Below are positions 43,076 through 54,596 of a stretch of DNA of 64,000 bases, one piece after another (within the stretch, counting starts at the first letter, position 1; the number at the start of each line of letters is the position of its first letter). Under the pieces are notes generated by a model, which was not told the DNA's origin, did no database searches, and saw nothing but the letters and a program-made list of their open reading frames with translations. The position numbers and the translations under genes were made by a program. This DNA is from Chondrus crispus (Eukaryota > Rhodophyta > Florideophyceae > Gigartinales > Gigartinaceae). The stretch covers positions 182,293 to 246,292 of the forward strand of contig NW_005179101.1 in NCBI RefSeq assembly GCF_000350225.1. Direction: 5' to 3'.

Positions 43076-46000
43076 TAGTTCAAGTTGAGCCTGACAAACC
43101 TTTTAGATTGCTTGTAGCGAATTTTAGGAAATACCCTGTCAGGGTTCAAAAAGCCCAAGTGGTGGCGGAACTACTACCGCACCCGAGGGCCGTATTCAAG
43201 AGCAATACCACCATTGGTGAGGTACTTGGAATTCAAGAAAGGGCTGAGGAAAAATTTACGAATTCTACCCCGCCGCCTACGGGCGAGAGAAGATGCGAAC
43301 CGTCGGAACAAGATCGCGAGGACCAGCAAGGAGAACGGGAGGAAGGGCTCTCCGCGACGGCAACTACGAAGCCGTAGCGGCGGACTGAGCCTCCCCCGCC
43401 GGACGTGGAGGAGCTCGATCTGAGCCACGTGCCGGACCGGCTGCGCGAAAGATTCCGTCGGGTGTTAAAAAATATTCCCGCATGTGGGATGGGACCCTTG
43501 GTGAGATCAACACCACGGTCCACCGGATTGAATTGACCCCGGATACAAGGCCAATTGCACAAGCTCCCTACCGAGCCGGTCCAAAGGCTCGGGAGGTCGA
43601 GGACGCAGAAGTTCAGAAGATGTTAGAAGCAGGATTCATCGAGCCGGCGCAGTCAGAATGGGCGTCGCCCGTTTTATTAGTGCCCAAGCCGGACGGATCG
43701 ATGCACTTTTGCGTAGACTACCGCCGGTTAAACGCGGTAACGGTGAAGGACACGTACCCTTTGCCGCGCATGGATGAGTGTTTGGACGCGTTGGGAGACA
43801 CCAAGGTCTTTTCCGAGTTGGACGCGATTTCAGGGTATTGGCAAATGCCTATTCCGGAAGCGGACCGCGACAAGACAGCTTTTTCGTGTCACTCAGGTCT
43901 TTACCGTTTTTCAAGAATGCCCTTCGGGCTTACCAACGCGCCAGCGACGTTTCAGAGAGCCATGGATATCCTGCTCTCTCCGTTCCGGTGGAAATGCTGT
44001 CTGGTATATCTAGATGATATCATCATCTTCAGCAAATCCTGGGAGGAGCACATCGTCCACGTTGACGAAATATTGTCTGTATTGGAAAAGGCAAGTGTGA
44101 AGCTCAAGCTTCGCAAGTGCGAATTTTTCGTCGAAAAAATCAAGTACCTGGGCCATGTCGTTCGGCCGGGTATATTGGAAGTTGACGCCGCGCGAACCGC
44201 CGCATTGGAACAAGTGAGGTACCCTCAAACGCAGACCCAACTCAGGAGCTTCTTGGGACTTTGTAATGTCTACCGCAGATACGTTCCGCATTATGCGAAA
44301 ATTGCGCATCCGCTCAATCAACTATTGAAGAAGGGACAACCGGTTCAGTTGGAAGGATTCGACGAACCGTGCGAAAAAGCTTTTCATAAGCTCAAAGACG
44401 CTATCTTGGCGCCACCGGTGTTGGCGCTGCAGAAGAAGGACCTACCATACTCGGTAGGCACCGATGCAAGCGACTATCAAATCGGCGCTGCATTATTTCA
44501 AACGCATCCGGATGCGCAACGTAAACCCATCGGGTTCTTTTCAAGAACGTTTGCCGCAGCCGAGAGAAACTACTCTGTATCAGAAAAAGAATGTCTAGCG
44601 GTAATTTGGGCCGTACAGACTTTAAGACCATATCTATATGGCGAGCACTTCATTGTGCATACCGACCATGCCTCATTGAGGTGGTTGATGAACGTAACCA
44701 ACCCCAGCGGGAGATTAATCCGATGGAGGCTCCGCCCCTCGGAATTCGATTTCGAAATCAAGTACAAGAAGGGCAAGGCTAACAGCCAAGCCGATGCCCT
44801 GTCAAGATTGCGGACCGCAGGAGAAACCGTCCACGAAATCGACGACGAAATCCCATGCTTTATGGCCGAACCGGCCGAGAGTACAGTGGAGGAAGAGGAC
44901 AGTTTTGACGCGTTAGACAACACCCTCGCTCTTGAGGGGGGACCGCCCCTGACAGCCTCGATCAACTCCAATCTGTCACTCCGGAGGAGCTCATTCGCGA
45001 GCAAGCCGTCGACCCCTTCTGCAACCGCATCAAGGAAGAAATGGACGCTGGAAAGGGGAGAACGTTCAGCATGGAGACCGAGGAACTCGAAGGAACTCTA
45101 TGCCGTACTGCGGCGGAGTTTGTACAAGTGGTAATACCACAATCGTTAAGGGACCGCGTCCTAGGGTTGAGCCACTACGCAAAATTTGCAGGCCACCCGG
45201 GAGGCAGGAAACTTTACAAGACATTGAGAATATATTTTTATTGGCCCACGATGGCCCTAGACTGCTACGCGGTCGCGAAGAATTGCGCCGCATGTGCGCG
45301 GGAAAGGGTGAAGTTAAGAAAAAACACGAAGGAAATGAAGCTGTTCACGCCCAAAGCCCCGCTGGAGTTTGTCGCCATCGACATCCTCGGCGAGTTAATT
45401 ACAACTAAACGAGGAAATCGGTATATTCTCGTGATCAGCGATCGATACTCAAAACTGGTACGAACCGTACCGTTGAAGAAGATATCAGCTGCGCACATCG
45501 CACAAGCCTTCGTTCACCATTGGGTATTCGTCTACGGACCGCCGGTCAAGCTGCTGTCCGACAATGGAGCACAGTTCACGGCCCGGTTCTTTCAGAACGT
45601 CTGTCGGATTCTCGGCATACACAATGTGTTCACGACCACGTACCACCCGCAAGCCAACGGCCAAGTTGAGAGGTTTAACCGCACGCTGACTTCCGCGTTG
45701 CGAAAATATGTTGGAGAGCATCCCAAGGACTGGGACCTATTTAGCGACGCCGTGACGTTCGCATACAACACGCAAGTTCACCGAACTACGAACATCGCGC
45801 CCTTCGAGCTGGTGTTAGCTCGGGCGCCGAGAAGCATTGCGTTACAAGCACAGCCAAGTTTGGAAGGATTTAGCTCGAATCGAGCGTACTACCTGAAATG
45901 GCAGTCGTGGTTGGAAAGCCTGATGAAAGGCGCTGGTAAGAGCTTACGGAAAGAACAAGCGCGCTACAAGCGAAATTTCGACGCAAGGCTCCGCAAGTCG

Positions 46001-46648
46001 AAGTATGACATCCCTTCAGGATCGTACGTATTCCTTCCGAAAGAGCAAGGCACGGCCACCGAGCCGAAACATAAGTTGGCGCAAGTGGCTACGGGCCCAT
46101 ATCAAGTGAAGGAGTCAACTGAGAATGCGGTCGTCATTGCCATCGGCGACCAGGAAGAGCGCGTGTCGCGAGATAGAGTCGAATTAGCCCCTAGTCCCAT
46201 GGACTACACGCCGATAGTCGGGCTACGACAAGCGTTACAATTCCTCAACCGAGAAGGGGAACAAGAAGAATCCGCCGCGCAAGCGAAAAACAGGACGGAT
46301 GACGTATCTTTGATAAATCAGGAAGCTGCGGGCATCCCGCCCGATCTACAAGAGATGAGAGGTTCGGAAGAGCAGGGTGAGGATGAGCCGCTGGCTCTTC
46401 GGAAGGGGGAAGGACAGTTGGACACGCAAGAAGAAGGAACTGGGGGTCAGGAGTACGTGATCGACAAAATAGTCGACCACGCTTATCAAGATGGAAAATT
46501 AATTCTCAAGGTGGAATGGTATGGCTACGCGATCGAGGACGCAACGTGGGAGCCGATTTCTCAGCTACCGCGCAGCGCAGCAGTGACCTATTTCCGGAGG
46601 AAGAAACTGCCCCTCCCGCCGCAAGTCGCACGCGCGAGACCAGGATGA
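43071..46648 (+). pseudogene. pol: A3 pol, 3' part: RT, RNase H, integrase, chromodomain
   Basis: Resumes with VVQVEPDKPFRLLVANFRKY. TAG at 43375-43377 and a one-base loss in an A-run near 43468 precede the clean piece 43482-45134 with RT (FCVDYRRLN, LVYLDDIIIF) and RNase H (GTDASDYQIG, HTDHASLRWL). A one-base loss near 44935 separates the last piece, 45041-46648 (535 codons). This holds an apparently intact integrase (H45, H52, C82, C85; D114, D174, E210 in SDNGAQF and NGQVERF) and a chromodomain at about 471-520 (YVIDKIVDHAY, VEWYGYAIEDATWEP), which in chromoviruses directs integration to heterochromatin. Confidence 0.92.
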
Positions 46649-46896
46649 GCTCCATACGAAATGTGAAGATGGAAAGCGAAAAGAAGACGCGAGCCGCAAC
46701 CAGTTTCCTATGTTTTTACCTTCTTAACTATTCTGTTTCGTTTTTGTTTTTTTTCGGTTGTTTTGTTTTTTATGTTTGTTTTCCCTTCCCGAGACGCCCC
46801 TAGGTCGGTCATTCCGGAACGAGCGTGCGTAATGTCAGAAGAACACGACAGACGCCCAAGGGCGACAAGGGACTGCGAACCGCCGATCGTGATTAA

Positions 46897-47232
46897 GGCT
46901 ACACGCTGTATCTCGAGTTGAGGAAGGAGAGAACGGATCACGTGAAGGAAGTCCAGAGAGACATGTGTCGCTACTACGCTCGATTCTGTTGCGACCACAT
47001 GGGTACCCCGGCCGGGGAGCCAAACACGCAAGGAAGGATTGAAGACATTGTCTTGGTGGAGCTGACCAGCGAGGCTTGGTACAGTATTGTATTCAACGAC
47101 GCCCGCCGAGAAGCGCTTCTAGCGCTACCTACGAAAGACTATGTGAACACCGCTGGTGTGTGGGAGAAAAGGAAGACCTCCGGTCGACAGAAGAAAGACG
47201 TTGGAAATTTTTCGGGAACGAGGGATTTGTAG
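46897..47232 (+). pseudogene. Unidentified sense-strand relic after A3 pol
   Basis: An open frame after TAA 46894-46896 reads YTLYLELRKERTDHVKEVQR and RRYY-type helical sequence, then VELTSEAWYSIVFNDARREA. It is protein-like, follows a T-rich tract (46735-46790), and lies where a third sense gene would be. No family recognised and no clear A2 counterpart, so it may be captured sequence or chance. Confidence 0.3.
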
Positions 47233-49165
47233 TTGGAGAAGAATTGCGTAACGGAGTCCCACTACGTGGGGTCGTTGGAATCAATTTAGGGGTGAGGGCA
47301 AAAAGGTGCGCTGGAGGAGTTGCGTGTTTGAGGATAACCCCCGAGTGAGGGTAGGGTGTAAGAAAAAGAGGAGGAAAAAATGGCATAGACCGGCGGTGGA
47401 TATCAGGGACGTGGGAACGCGTCGCGGGAAGTGCAACTTTTGCTACGCGGAACGCAGGCTGACGACTTCGCGTATACACGCACAGTACGATTCGAGAGGA
47501 CGTGAGGGAGGATGTACGAAAGGAGCACGAAGCAAGAGGAGGTATCTCAGGATTCAAAGAGGAGCACAAATGGGATCAGAAGACGACCAGGGGGTCGGAA
47601 GCACGCTGGAAGTGACGACACAATATGCCGGCGGCAGAGGTAGTCGCACGAGAACGTTGTGTGCAGACAACACAACAATGGACGAGTCATTCTATTGACT
47701 TAGAAACGAAAACCACCGGCAGACAAGTGCACGGAGACACACGTGTGAAGCGGCCGTGAGAATATTTTAAAACGAAAAATTAAGGAAAGCCGCCGCCGTC
47801 GTTGGGGAATGCACACGTAACACGTGGTCGTCATCAGACCCCAAGCGCCGGTCTGGCGACCACGGAAATCACAAGAGGAGGAATTAGTGTCTATGACTGA
47901 CCTGCAGCTAGGGGAAGTGTTGCCCAACTAAGCTACGGCCGTCGATCCGTCAGTAACGACTGACACCGCCACTCATGCACGTTTTATTGTACACGAGCGA
48001 CCTACTCACCGGTTTGTAGCGATCAGTTGTTTGTCTTTTCGTTAGTTTGTTTTCTTTCGTTTCTGTTTTTTTTGTCATGTCAAGGACTCGACCTCGCACG
48101 GCGTACGCCGATCAGCACGTCCACAAGGACCAAGAAGAGGACGACGAGGAGGCTGACTAGTATGAAGGGAAGGGACAAGAAGACGAATCAAGACACCTTT
48201 GGACGATCCGTGAACATGCTGACTGTGCGACGGACCTGAGAGGAATTTTCTTCGGTACTGCCACACGAAATGACGTGTGAAGCACCCGTTGAGCCGTAGT
48301 CGTCGGTCCGACGAATTCGAAACTTCCCCAAGGGGAGAAGATCCACGCTTTTGATGGCACGATGGTAATTTTAGTTAGGTTTAGGGAGCAGCCACCAGAA
48401 AAGATGAGAAGGAGACGGTGCGACGAGTGTCTCAGAAGCCTACGTTGCCAACGTCTGAAGAAGGGACGATGATGAAGGACATTGGGGATCCCCCACGATC
48501 AGGAGAAGAATCGGTACCGGGGTGTGACACGTATGACGTTTCGTGGCATCGCAAAAACAGGAGGATACCTGCGAAGGGAGCGAAAGCAGGGGTGATCATC
48601 GAAGGAAGGGAACGTCGAAGACGCTAGAGAAGCAGAGCTGAAGCAACGACTCTGTAAGGCTGTCCGCCACTCTGGGGGACGTGAAGAAGAGGATAAGCAG
48701 TCCGATCTGGCCGACGCTGGGACGTCCCTCTCTTTTAATTTTTTAATTCTCGAGGAATTGCCAGACGCAAGCACAAACAGCCGAGACTACGGTGTGTCCA
48801 TCCGTTCAAAAGACGCCGTCCACACCAGCACATGTCTTTCCTATTTTATTTCCTTTTCCTTTTGTGTGTCTCAACACGTTTTTAGCTCCCAGGGCGACAA
48901 GCATCGATGCTCGTTGAGCTATAGTGACAAGGCGATCGGAATTTTGGAAAATCAAGGCGTGTTCACGTTGATTACGTCGCACACGGACAACGGCATGATC
49001 GTACACCTGCCCGCCGCCCTCATTTGTCTCATATATGGCATGCGCCACGGGAAGACATCACCAGTCGTTCAGTGCGGATGTAACCTGCTGCGAGCAGATT
49101 GCTGTCGCTCGTGAGCTCGAATTGTTCCGTCGCTGCTGCACAAGAACGTCCACAACACGGCATCG
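47233..49165. other. A3 interval between pol relics and the sulfotransferase frame
   Basis: Apart from the small ORF at 48077 nothing convincing is seen. T-rich tracts at about 48025-48076 and 48835-48895 each run up to an ATG or an AG acceptor-like site. Confidence 0.4.
48077..48160 (+). pseudogene. Small sense-strand ORF downstream of pol (A3), stop-interrupted
   Basis: The ATG directly follows TTCTGTTTTTTTTGTC. 27 codons begin MSRTRPRTAYADQHV and end at TAG; the same frame then stays open for 38 codons (YEGKGQEDE, LWTIREHADCATDLRG). Start and distal part both resemble the A2 ORF at 17318 (RTA-x3-Q-x-V; IR-x5-TD), which supports a shared, now broken, small gene. Confidence 0.35.
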
Positions 49166-49966
49166 TTGGGGAGAAAAGCAACGAGAAACTATCCCGACTC
49201 TCCAATTGCACAGAATCTGAGAATTTCCATTTCTTCAACAGACAGATGCGGGGACCTAAAGTCTCCTTGTTATGTTTTCGTTTTTGGCACCGGTCGCTCT
49301 GGTACCCAACATCTATCTCGCGTCTTGAACCCGAAGCCGAACCCTGCTGTCCCAGTGTACGTAACGCATGAAAAAGAGCACCTCAGGGCCCGAACCAAAC
49401 TCGTTGTCCACAGAGACTATCGAAGATTGGCTGCTTGTGCAGATAAAGGCCAATTCAGAGTTAAAGCTGAACAATATATCACGTGAGTGAAGCTCCCGTT
49501 TTACACCCAGTTGCTTAAGCGACACAGTGCTAAGCGTCTTGTCTACACCGGGCATCTGCCAACGGCATTTAACCTCGGGCCAGCATTGGTGAGAACGCTT
49601 CACCCCGGCACCGTACGTGTTCTACGCCTGAGAAGAGAAATAATCGAGACGGCTGTTTCACTTATGGCTTTAGGGCCAGAAAAAGAGGATCCTTGGGGAA
49701 CGACGACAGAACGAGACTCGGATGGACAGCTGATTTACGCTGACGCCGTAAACAGACGGTGGTCCCCGAAGCCATCAGATGCCATGGTTCGTCTTCATGT
49801 TGAAGCACATGTATGGGCGAAACTAAATCGCTTCCAGAGGTGGTTGTGGTATGTCGACGACGTTGCTAAGTTGAAAATGTTATTATTGCGCACGCACGCT
49901 CGTAACACCGAAGTGCAACTCATAACGGCGATGAACTTGAACATTTATTTTTTGACAATCACTTAA
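49166..49966 (+). pseudogene. Sulfotransferase-like frame captured in A3
   Basis: The frame carries VFVFGTGRSGTQHLSRVL, the 5'-phosphosulfate (P-loop-like) motif of PAPS-dependent sulfotransferases at residues 41-47 (GTGRSGT), then VTHEKEHLRARTK, RLVYTGHLP, and RVLRLRREIIETAVSLMAL, which fits the 3'-phosphate-binding Arg...Ser element, then NRFQRWLWYVDDVAK. Such enzymes transfer sulfate from PAPS to sugars, usually in the Golgi. TGA at 49484-49486 interrupts the frame, which continues in phase from GTG 49487. No signal anchor or clear start is seen and the carboxyl end fades after about 49915, so it is a fragment. Its position in A3, and its absence from the same interval of A2, points to host-gene capture; a separate insertion is possible. 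Confidence 0.75.
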
Positions 49967-50096
49967 CAGCAAAGAACAGTGAGGGCAGTGCGAGACGTCT
50001 AATTTATTGCGGGACGTGTTCGTAAGATGACGAGAATTACGAGGACCATAACGTGCTACGAAGGACCCTCCGCATCCCAGCCAGCAGCCCGGGACG

Positions 50097-50300
50097 CATG
50101 CCGTGAGGGATAAAGAGGAGGAAAAGGAAAATGAGGAGAAGGACGAGCATGCCGTGAGGGATAAAGAGGAGGAAAAGGAAAATGAGGAGAAGGACGAGCA
50201 TGCCGTGAGGGATAAAGAGGAGGAAAAGGAAAATGAGGAGAAGGACGAGCATGCCGTGAGGGATAAAGAGGAGGAAAAGGAAAATGAGGAGAAGGATGAG
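50097..50300 (+). repeat. Coding-like tandem repeat, 4 x 51 bp
   Basis: Four units start at 50097, 50148, 50199 and 50250, differing by a single base (GACGAG to GATGAG in the last). In one frame each encodes the 17-residue acidic/basic unit AVRDKEEEKENEEKDEH; the frame continues to 50405 with KERKNANKRRKLS. The near identity of units indicates recent expansion. Confidence 0.9.
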
Positions 50301-50482
50301 CATGTGTTGGAAAAAGAGAGGAAAAATGCAAACAAGAGGAGGAAGTTGTCAGGAAACGGAAATGCAATCTATTTTCGGTGGAACGAAGGGAAGTGTCGAC
50401 GATGAGACGACACCCTCCGAAGACAACGATCCGAACATGGGTCGGCAGGGCGCTACCATCGGCAATGGGTCAATGGGACAAT

Positions 50483-52436
50483 TCATCCAAGGATCATTTT
50501 CTTTGGAAGTGAGGCGACAAGTTGCGCCAGTAAGCGCAGGTCAACAAGGGACGCTCCTCGAAGAGCCCCCTCGTTTATTCCGTGGGCACGGAGTAATGTG
50601 CGATAGACGCTGGCGGCGCCATCGTTCTTTTTGACGATATCTGGAGAGAACGGGGAGGTCGAACCTCCCCTGGTCGATTGGACTGCGTCGGCAATAGGTG
50701 GCAAGGGGGCGGCAACTGGAACAGCCGCAGGACAAGGGGGACGAGCTGGGACGTGCACAGGGGAAGACGGAGCAGGAGGAGCCAAGGGGGTAAGGGACGA
50801 AGAATTTCCCTTCCTTTCTGGGGCTGCGCGCACGGACAGACTGTCAGTCCGGCTAGATGACGAGGGGACCTCTCTCGTCTCGGACAGAGGTTGACACCTG
50901 GCCACTGGAGGTGAATGAGACCGCAGAGGGGATTTGACCTCCTCACACTCAGAGGCTCTCGTCTCCCTCATCGAAGCATTCACGGGGAGAGTGGGGCCGG
51001 CCGGATCGACAGGAAGTGAAGTCGGTAAGACCTGTAACACAGGGCGAGGACGAAAAGGTTCTCTGGGGCAGAGGTCGCGCTCGCGGGGATCCGCGAGGAA
51101 GACGTGCAATTCACCCGGAACGGGCGTCTGACTCCCATACTGCCGACTCAGACGCGCCTCGTCGCAAGAACATTGCGAACCCGTCCAGGGGTTAAACCAA
51201 GCGTAGTCCCCCGCACCACGATGAGCGCGACCAGGAGAGAAGGAGGGGCGTTGCCGGACGAGGGAACGAGAGGAATTTTGACGCGGTATCGAGTCCCATT
51301 CGACCGCCTCTATTTTATCGAGGAGAGAATGCAGTTCGGTGTCTGCATCAGCACCGCCCAGCGGAATCGAATAATCGAGGCGTCGCATGAGGCTGATGAG
51401 CTGGGGAGGCAAGTACCACAACCTCCAGCAGTCGTAGGTCTCCCACTGGAGGGTCACTGCCACTTTGGTACACCACTCGGTGAGGAAGACTACCCAAAGG
51501 CCGTGTCGAGGATCACGTAAATACCTTCCGTAATACGTGTACGCAGGGCCGAGCTCAGCCCAAAAGCCTTGGCAGACCTCAAATTGGCTCCACCACGACG
51601 GAATACGTTGATAAAGATTCGCGTAATGGGGACCTCGAGATTTCGCGGGCCTCCAACATTTGGTAGGCCCCAAAATAACCCGTGTCAGACCGAATGCGGC
51701 GTTCGAAGCGCACTGTATGCTGGAAGAAGGGGATGGTACCCCGCTTGATAAGTCGGAAATTAGCCGGAATTATGGCATTGGTCCACATCATAGCGTCGCC
51801 TGAGACGGTCCGCTGGTTGAACCAAAGGCAGTTAGCTTCACGAGGAGGGTTATCGGAGGTCCAGGCCAGCATGTTATCCAGGTACGACCGCTCGCCCTCG
51901 GTGCGAAATTGCCACGTGTCACAACCGAATTCCTCAGGGATGAGATCCTGCGTCAATGGCAGCTCAAGTCTGTCACACACAGCGGTCATGAAGCGGGTAG
52001 ATAACACCGCACGACCGCGAGGCGGAGTGTGACACAGAATGGAGGGAGGAATGGTGATGCGAGCCAACCAATCGTAAGATCGAATAGCTTGAAGGGGGAT
52101 TTGTCCTGGAAGCATACCGGTGCCATCGGCGAACGAGTAAGCAATGTCATCGAAGGCGCATACACCGATCACTGAGAACCATTTAGCGGAAGCAAAAAGC
52201 TCAGGATTAAGGCGCATGGCCTTATCCTGGAGCTCCGACGCTGCAGGGTATCGACGTGAGGACGGAGCGTTAGGATCGGAATCGAGGTGGACAACAGGGC
52301 CGGCATGTTGGGAATCAGGGGGTAATCGAGGGATGGAAGGAAGACTTAGAGGGTCGTGGGAAGTGGAAGAAAAGCCTACGCCGTAACGCCTACGTTTGGT
52401 ACCACCACTCGAGTGGCTCGGGGATGAAGGAAACAT
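50483..52436 (-). pseudogene. A3 antisense accessory gene (family A aORF), one frameshift
   Basis: ATG 52436-52434 lies 124 bp inside the 3' LTR, the same spacing as in A2. A one-base insertion in a C-run near 51628 separates 52436-51579 from 51673-50483; otherwise the gene is open for about 650 codons. It shares with A2 the SIPRLPP end, GMLPGQIPLQAIRSYDW, FFQHTVRFERRIRSDTGY, the tryptophan-rich centre (IPSWWSQFEVCQGFW, YYGRYLRDPRHGLW, YDCWRLWYLP), SFSPGRAH, a Pro/Ser-rich stretch and the helical end LLRAHGINEGALRGASL. No known domain. The minus-strand element CGTATAATCTCC upstream is shared with A2. Confidence 0.8.
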
Positions 52437-52559
52437 GGGGCCCGTCTTGCTCTTGCACTTTCACCGATCACCGGATGCGGCGGTGTAGGGTTATGAGAAA
52501 AACGGCGAGGAGATTATACGATGACGGAGCGGCGTACAAGAGCGCTCGGAAGAAGGATC

Positions 52560-53603
52560 TGTAGTGCAATACGCACCTGAGAAGGGGGGTGAAAAGAAAG
52601 GAAAATATTTGGATATGAAAAGTAGTCCGAGTTGGGGGACACACGTGTGAATAATTGCACAGTTTTAATTTTTAATTGTTTTATTTTATTTAGTCAATTA
52701 GTTGGCACTAATTTTGCTGACACTAGATTAGATCTAGGATCTAGCGCCGCGAGCCATTGTAGTGGCTCCGGCGGGGCGATATTTACCTTAGCCCTCTGAC
52801 CACCAAGTCAGTAAAGGTAACCCGAGTTGCCAGAGTTGAATATCGCCTTGGTGGAAGTCCGTCTTTCCAAGACGCTCCCTTTTACCACAGATTACAATAT
52901 CCTTTGCGATCGGGGGTTCCCTTTCCTTTTCCTTTATTTCACCTATCCTTTTCTATTTCTATCTCTATTTCTATTCCCTTATCTTGTGTTGGTGCCATCG
53001 GCTTTGGTTGCGACCGGACCGGTGTAGGTGTCTTTGCCATCGGGCGACACGTGGGTGTAGCGCCGCTACTTGTTTACGACCACCGACGGAAGCTGTTGCA
53101 ACGACGTTTCCCTCGAAGGTCCTGTTGTGTATACAGGACAGTGTTGGTTCCATCGGATACAGGTTGCGACCGTTCCGGTGTCGGTACTTTGCCATCGGGC
53201 AGTACGGAGGTGTAGCGCTGCTACGTGTTTGCTAATTCCGGCCGGGCTGCGTTGCGACGCCCTCGTCGAAGACCTTATCGAGGGTATAAGGTGTAACAGG
53301 CGCACCGCGAGCATTGGATTTACGACCCATCGGGCCCGGCTTCCTAATTACCGCCCCGAACTCGCCGAGCAGCTGCCTGTACAAGACTCTACCACCATTC
53401 GACCCGGGGCGGGCCTCTTCCTTTTGCCCCCCCTGTCAGGGACTTGAGCTACTGTGGGCCGCAAACCCACTTAAAGGGAAAGGGAGAATCGGACACCCCG
53501 TAGGGCTGTGCCGTCGGCAACTCTTGTTGGTTGTTGTTTGTTGGTTGTGTTGTCGCTGGACCGTTGGACCCTGGTTCCGGCCTGACAGGCACATTGCATT
53601 ACA
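52560..53603 (+). repeat. 3' LTR of A3 (1,044 bp)
   Basis: Pairs with 24112-25155. The 3' end is ATTGCATTACA, one change from the inverted repeat. The purine run GGAAGAAGGA just upstream (about 52548-52557) is the likely polypurine tract. Confidence 0.95.
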
Positions 53604-53608
53604 CACGG
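53604..53608. repeat. Target-site duplication of A3, right (CACGG)
   Basis: Matches 24107-24111. Confidence 0.92.
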
Positions 53609-54596
53609 CACGCCGCGTCACTCACCTCCTCTTATCTCTGCGCTCTCGTGCGCTACAACGACCAAGTCGCCGTCGACTCCAACGGGCCAACCGATCGGCT
53701 CCGTCGACTCAGAACCGCAGGTAGACCTCTGCGGAGTAACGCTAACGAAGACCGTTGCGCTCCCGATCGAGGTCGACCTCGACGGCGAGGGACGGTACCG
53801 TACTATCGCACTTGGACCGCAAGTGACGCAGACCAATTCCCTTCGACCGACCAACGAAACTTGTCGATTCCCGTCGACGTGGACGGAAGAAAGACGGTGA
53901 AGATGCTCACGTGCGGGTCGGTGACGGACAGACCACCGCTCGGGCGCGTCTCCAGCGAGATTGACACGCCACTGCGGACCCCCTACTAGCGCTCGTCGCC
54001 CACCGCGCCGGAGAAGCGACGGGACCGACGTCGACCCCGTACAGTCGACCGGAGAACCCGCCCACAAGCGGAATGAAAGAGGAAATGGAGAGGGGACGAA
54101 CCCCCGTAACTGCGCTTCTTCGACCACTGAGAGCTACTTCCGTCGTCACAAATGAGCCTACGACGACGACACGGCGGCGGGACACAACCGCCGAAGACGG
54201 ACGCGCGCTCATACCCGCATGTCTCACTGGAGGACCGGGGGAGTTCCGCATGGTACCGCACTCCATTAAGGACTCGCAAAAGGGTCTGGCGGTCAGGACC
54301 TCAATGCTAAGGGCGCAAGGAAGCTTGGCTCCCGCATCTCCTCCCGCATCCGTGCGAGACTTTGCGCTCTGCAGCGCGTCGATCAAGGCATACGGCAGTA
54401 CTCGTCTCCACCGCGCAGGTCGCGCTACGGGGGCATTGCTGTACGTCGACGAACAAAGTCAAGCCACTACTGCGTTCTAATTTCCGAAATTTTGGTTGGC
54501 AGATGACAGGGCGCCAATAGCAGGGCAGGCAGAGATTTTGGCAAAAATATTTTCGGCGATTGGATCAGGAGTTCAGGGGTGTCGCAGTGGGCGCAC
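53609..54596. other. Old stretch between A3 and B3, possible coding relic
   Basis: Continuation of 24111. Between about 53640 and 53990 protein-like strings occur in alternating frames on the plus strand (VRYNDQVAVDSNG; VTLTKTVALPIEVDLDGEG; VDVDGRKTVKMLTCGSVTD), which would fit a decayed gene with indels, but no family is recognised. The rest shows nothing. Confidence 0.3.

Larger units (their letters stand above)
24112..53603 (+). mobile_element. Ty3/gypsy family A, copy A3 (complete, interrupted by B2)
   Basis: LTRs at 24112-25155 and 52560-53603 with matching target duplications. The 14,681-bp element B2 sits in its pol gene at 28389/28390; without B2 the element is about 14.8 kb, the same as A2. 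LTRs differ at roughly 16 positions by eye (about 1.5%), with a long identical middle. It differs from A2 between pol and the antisense gene, where it holds a sulfotransferase-like frame and a 51-bp coding repeat. Confidence 0.95.

Noticed and set aside
50097-50300. Possible CRISPR-like array
   Set aside because: The repeats are contiguous 51-bp units with no unique spacers; it is a coding-type tandem repeat in a eukaryotic element.
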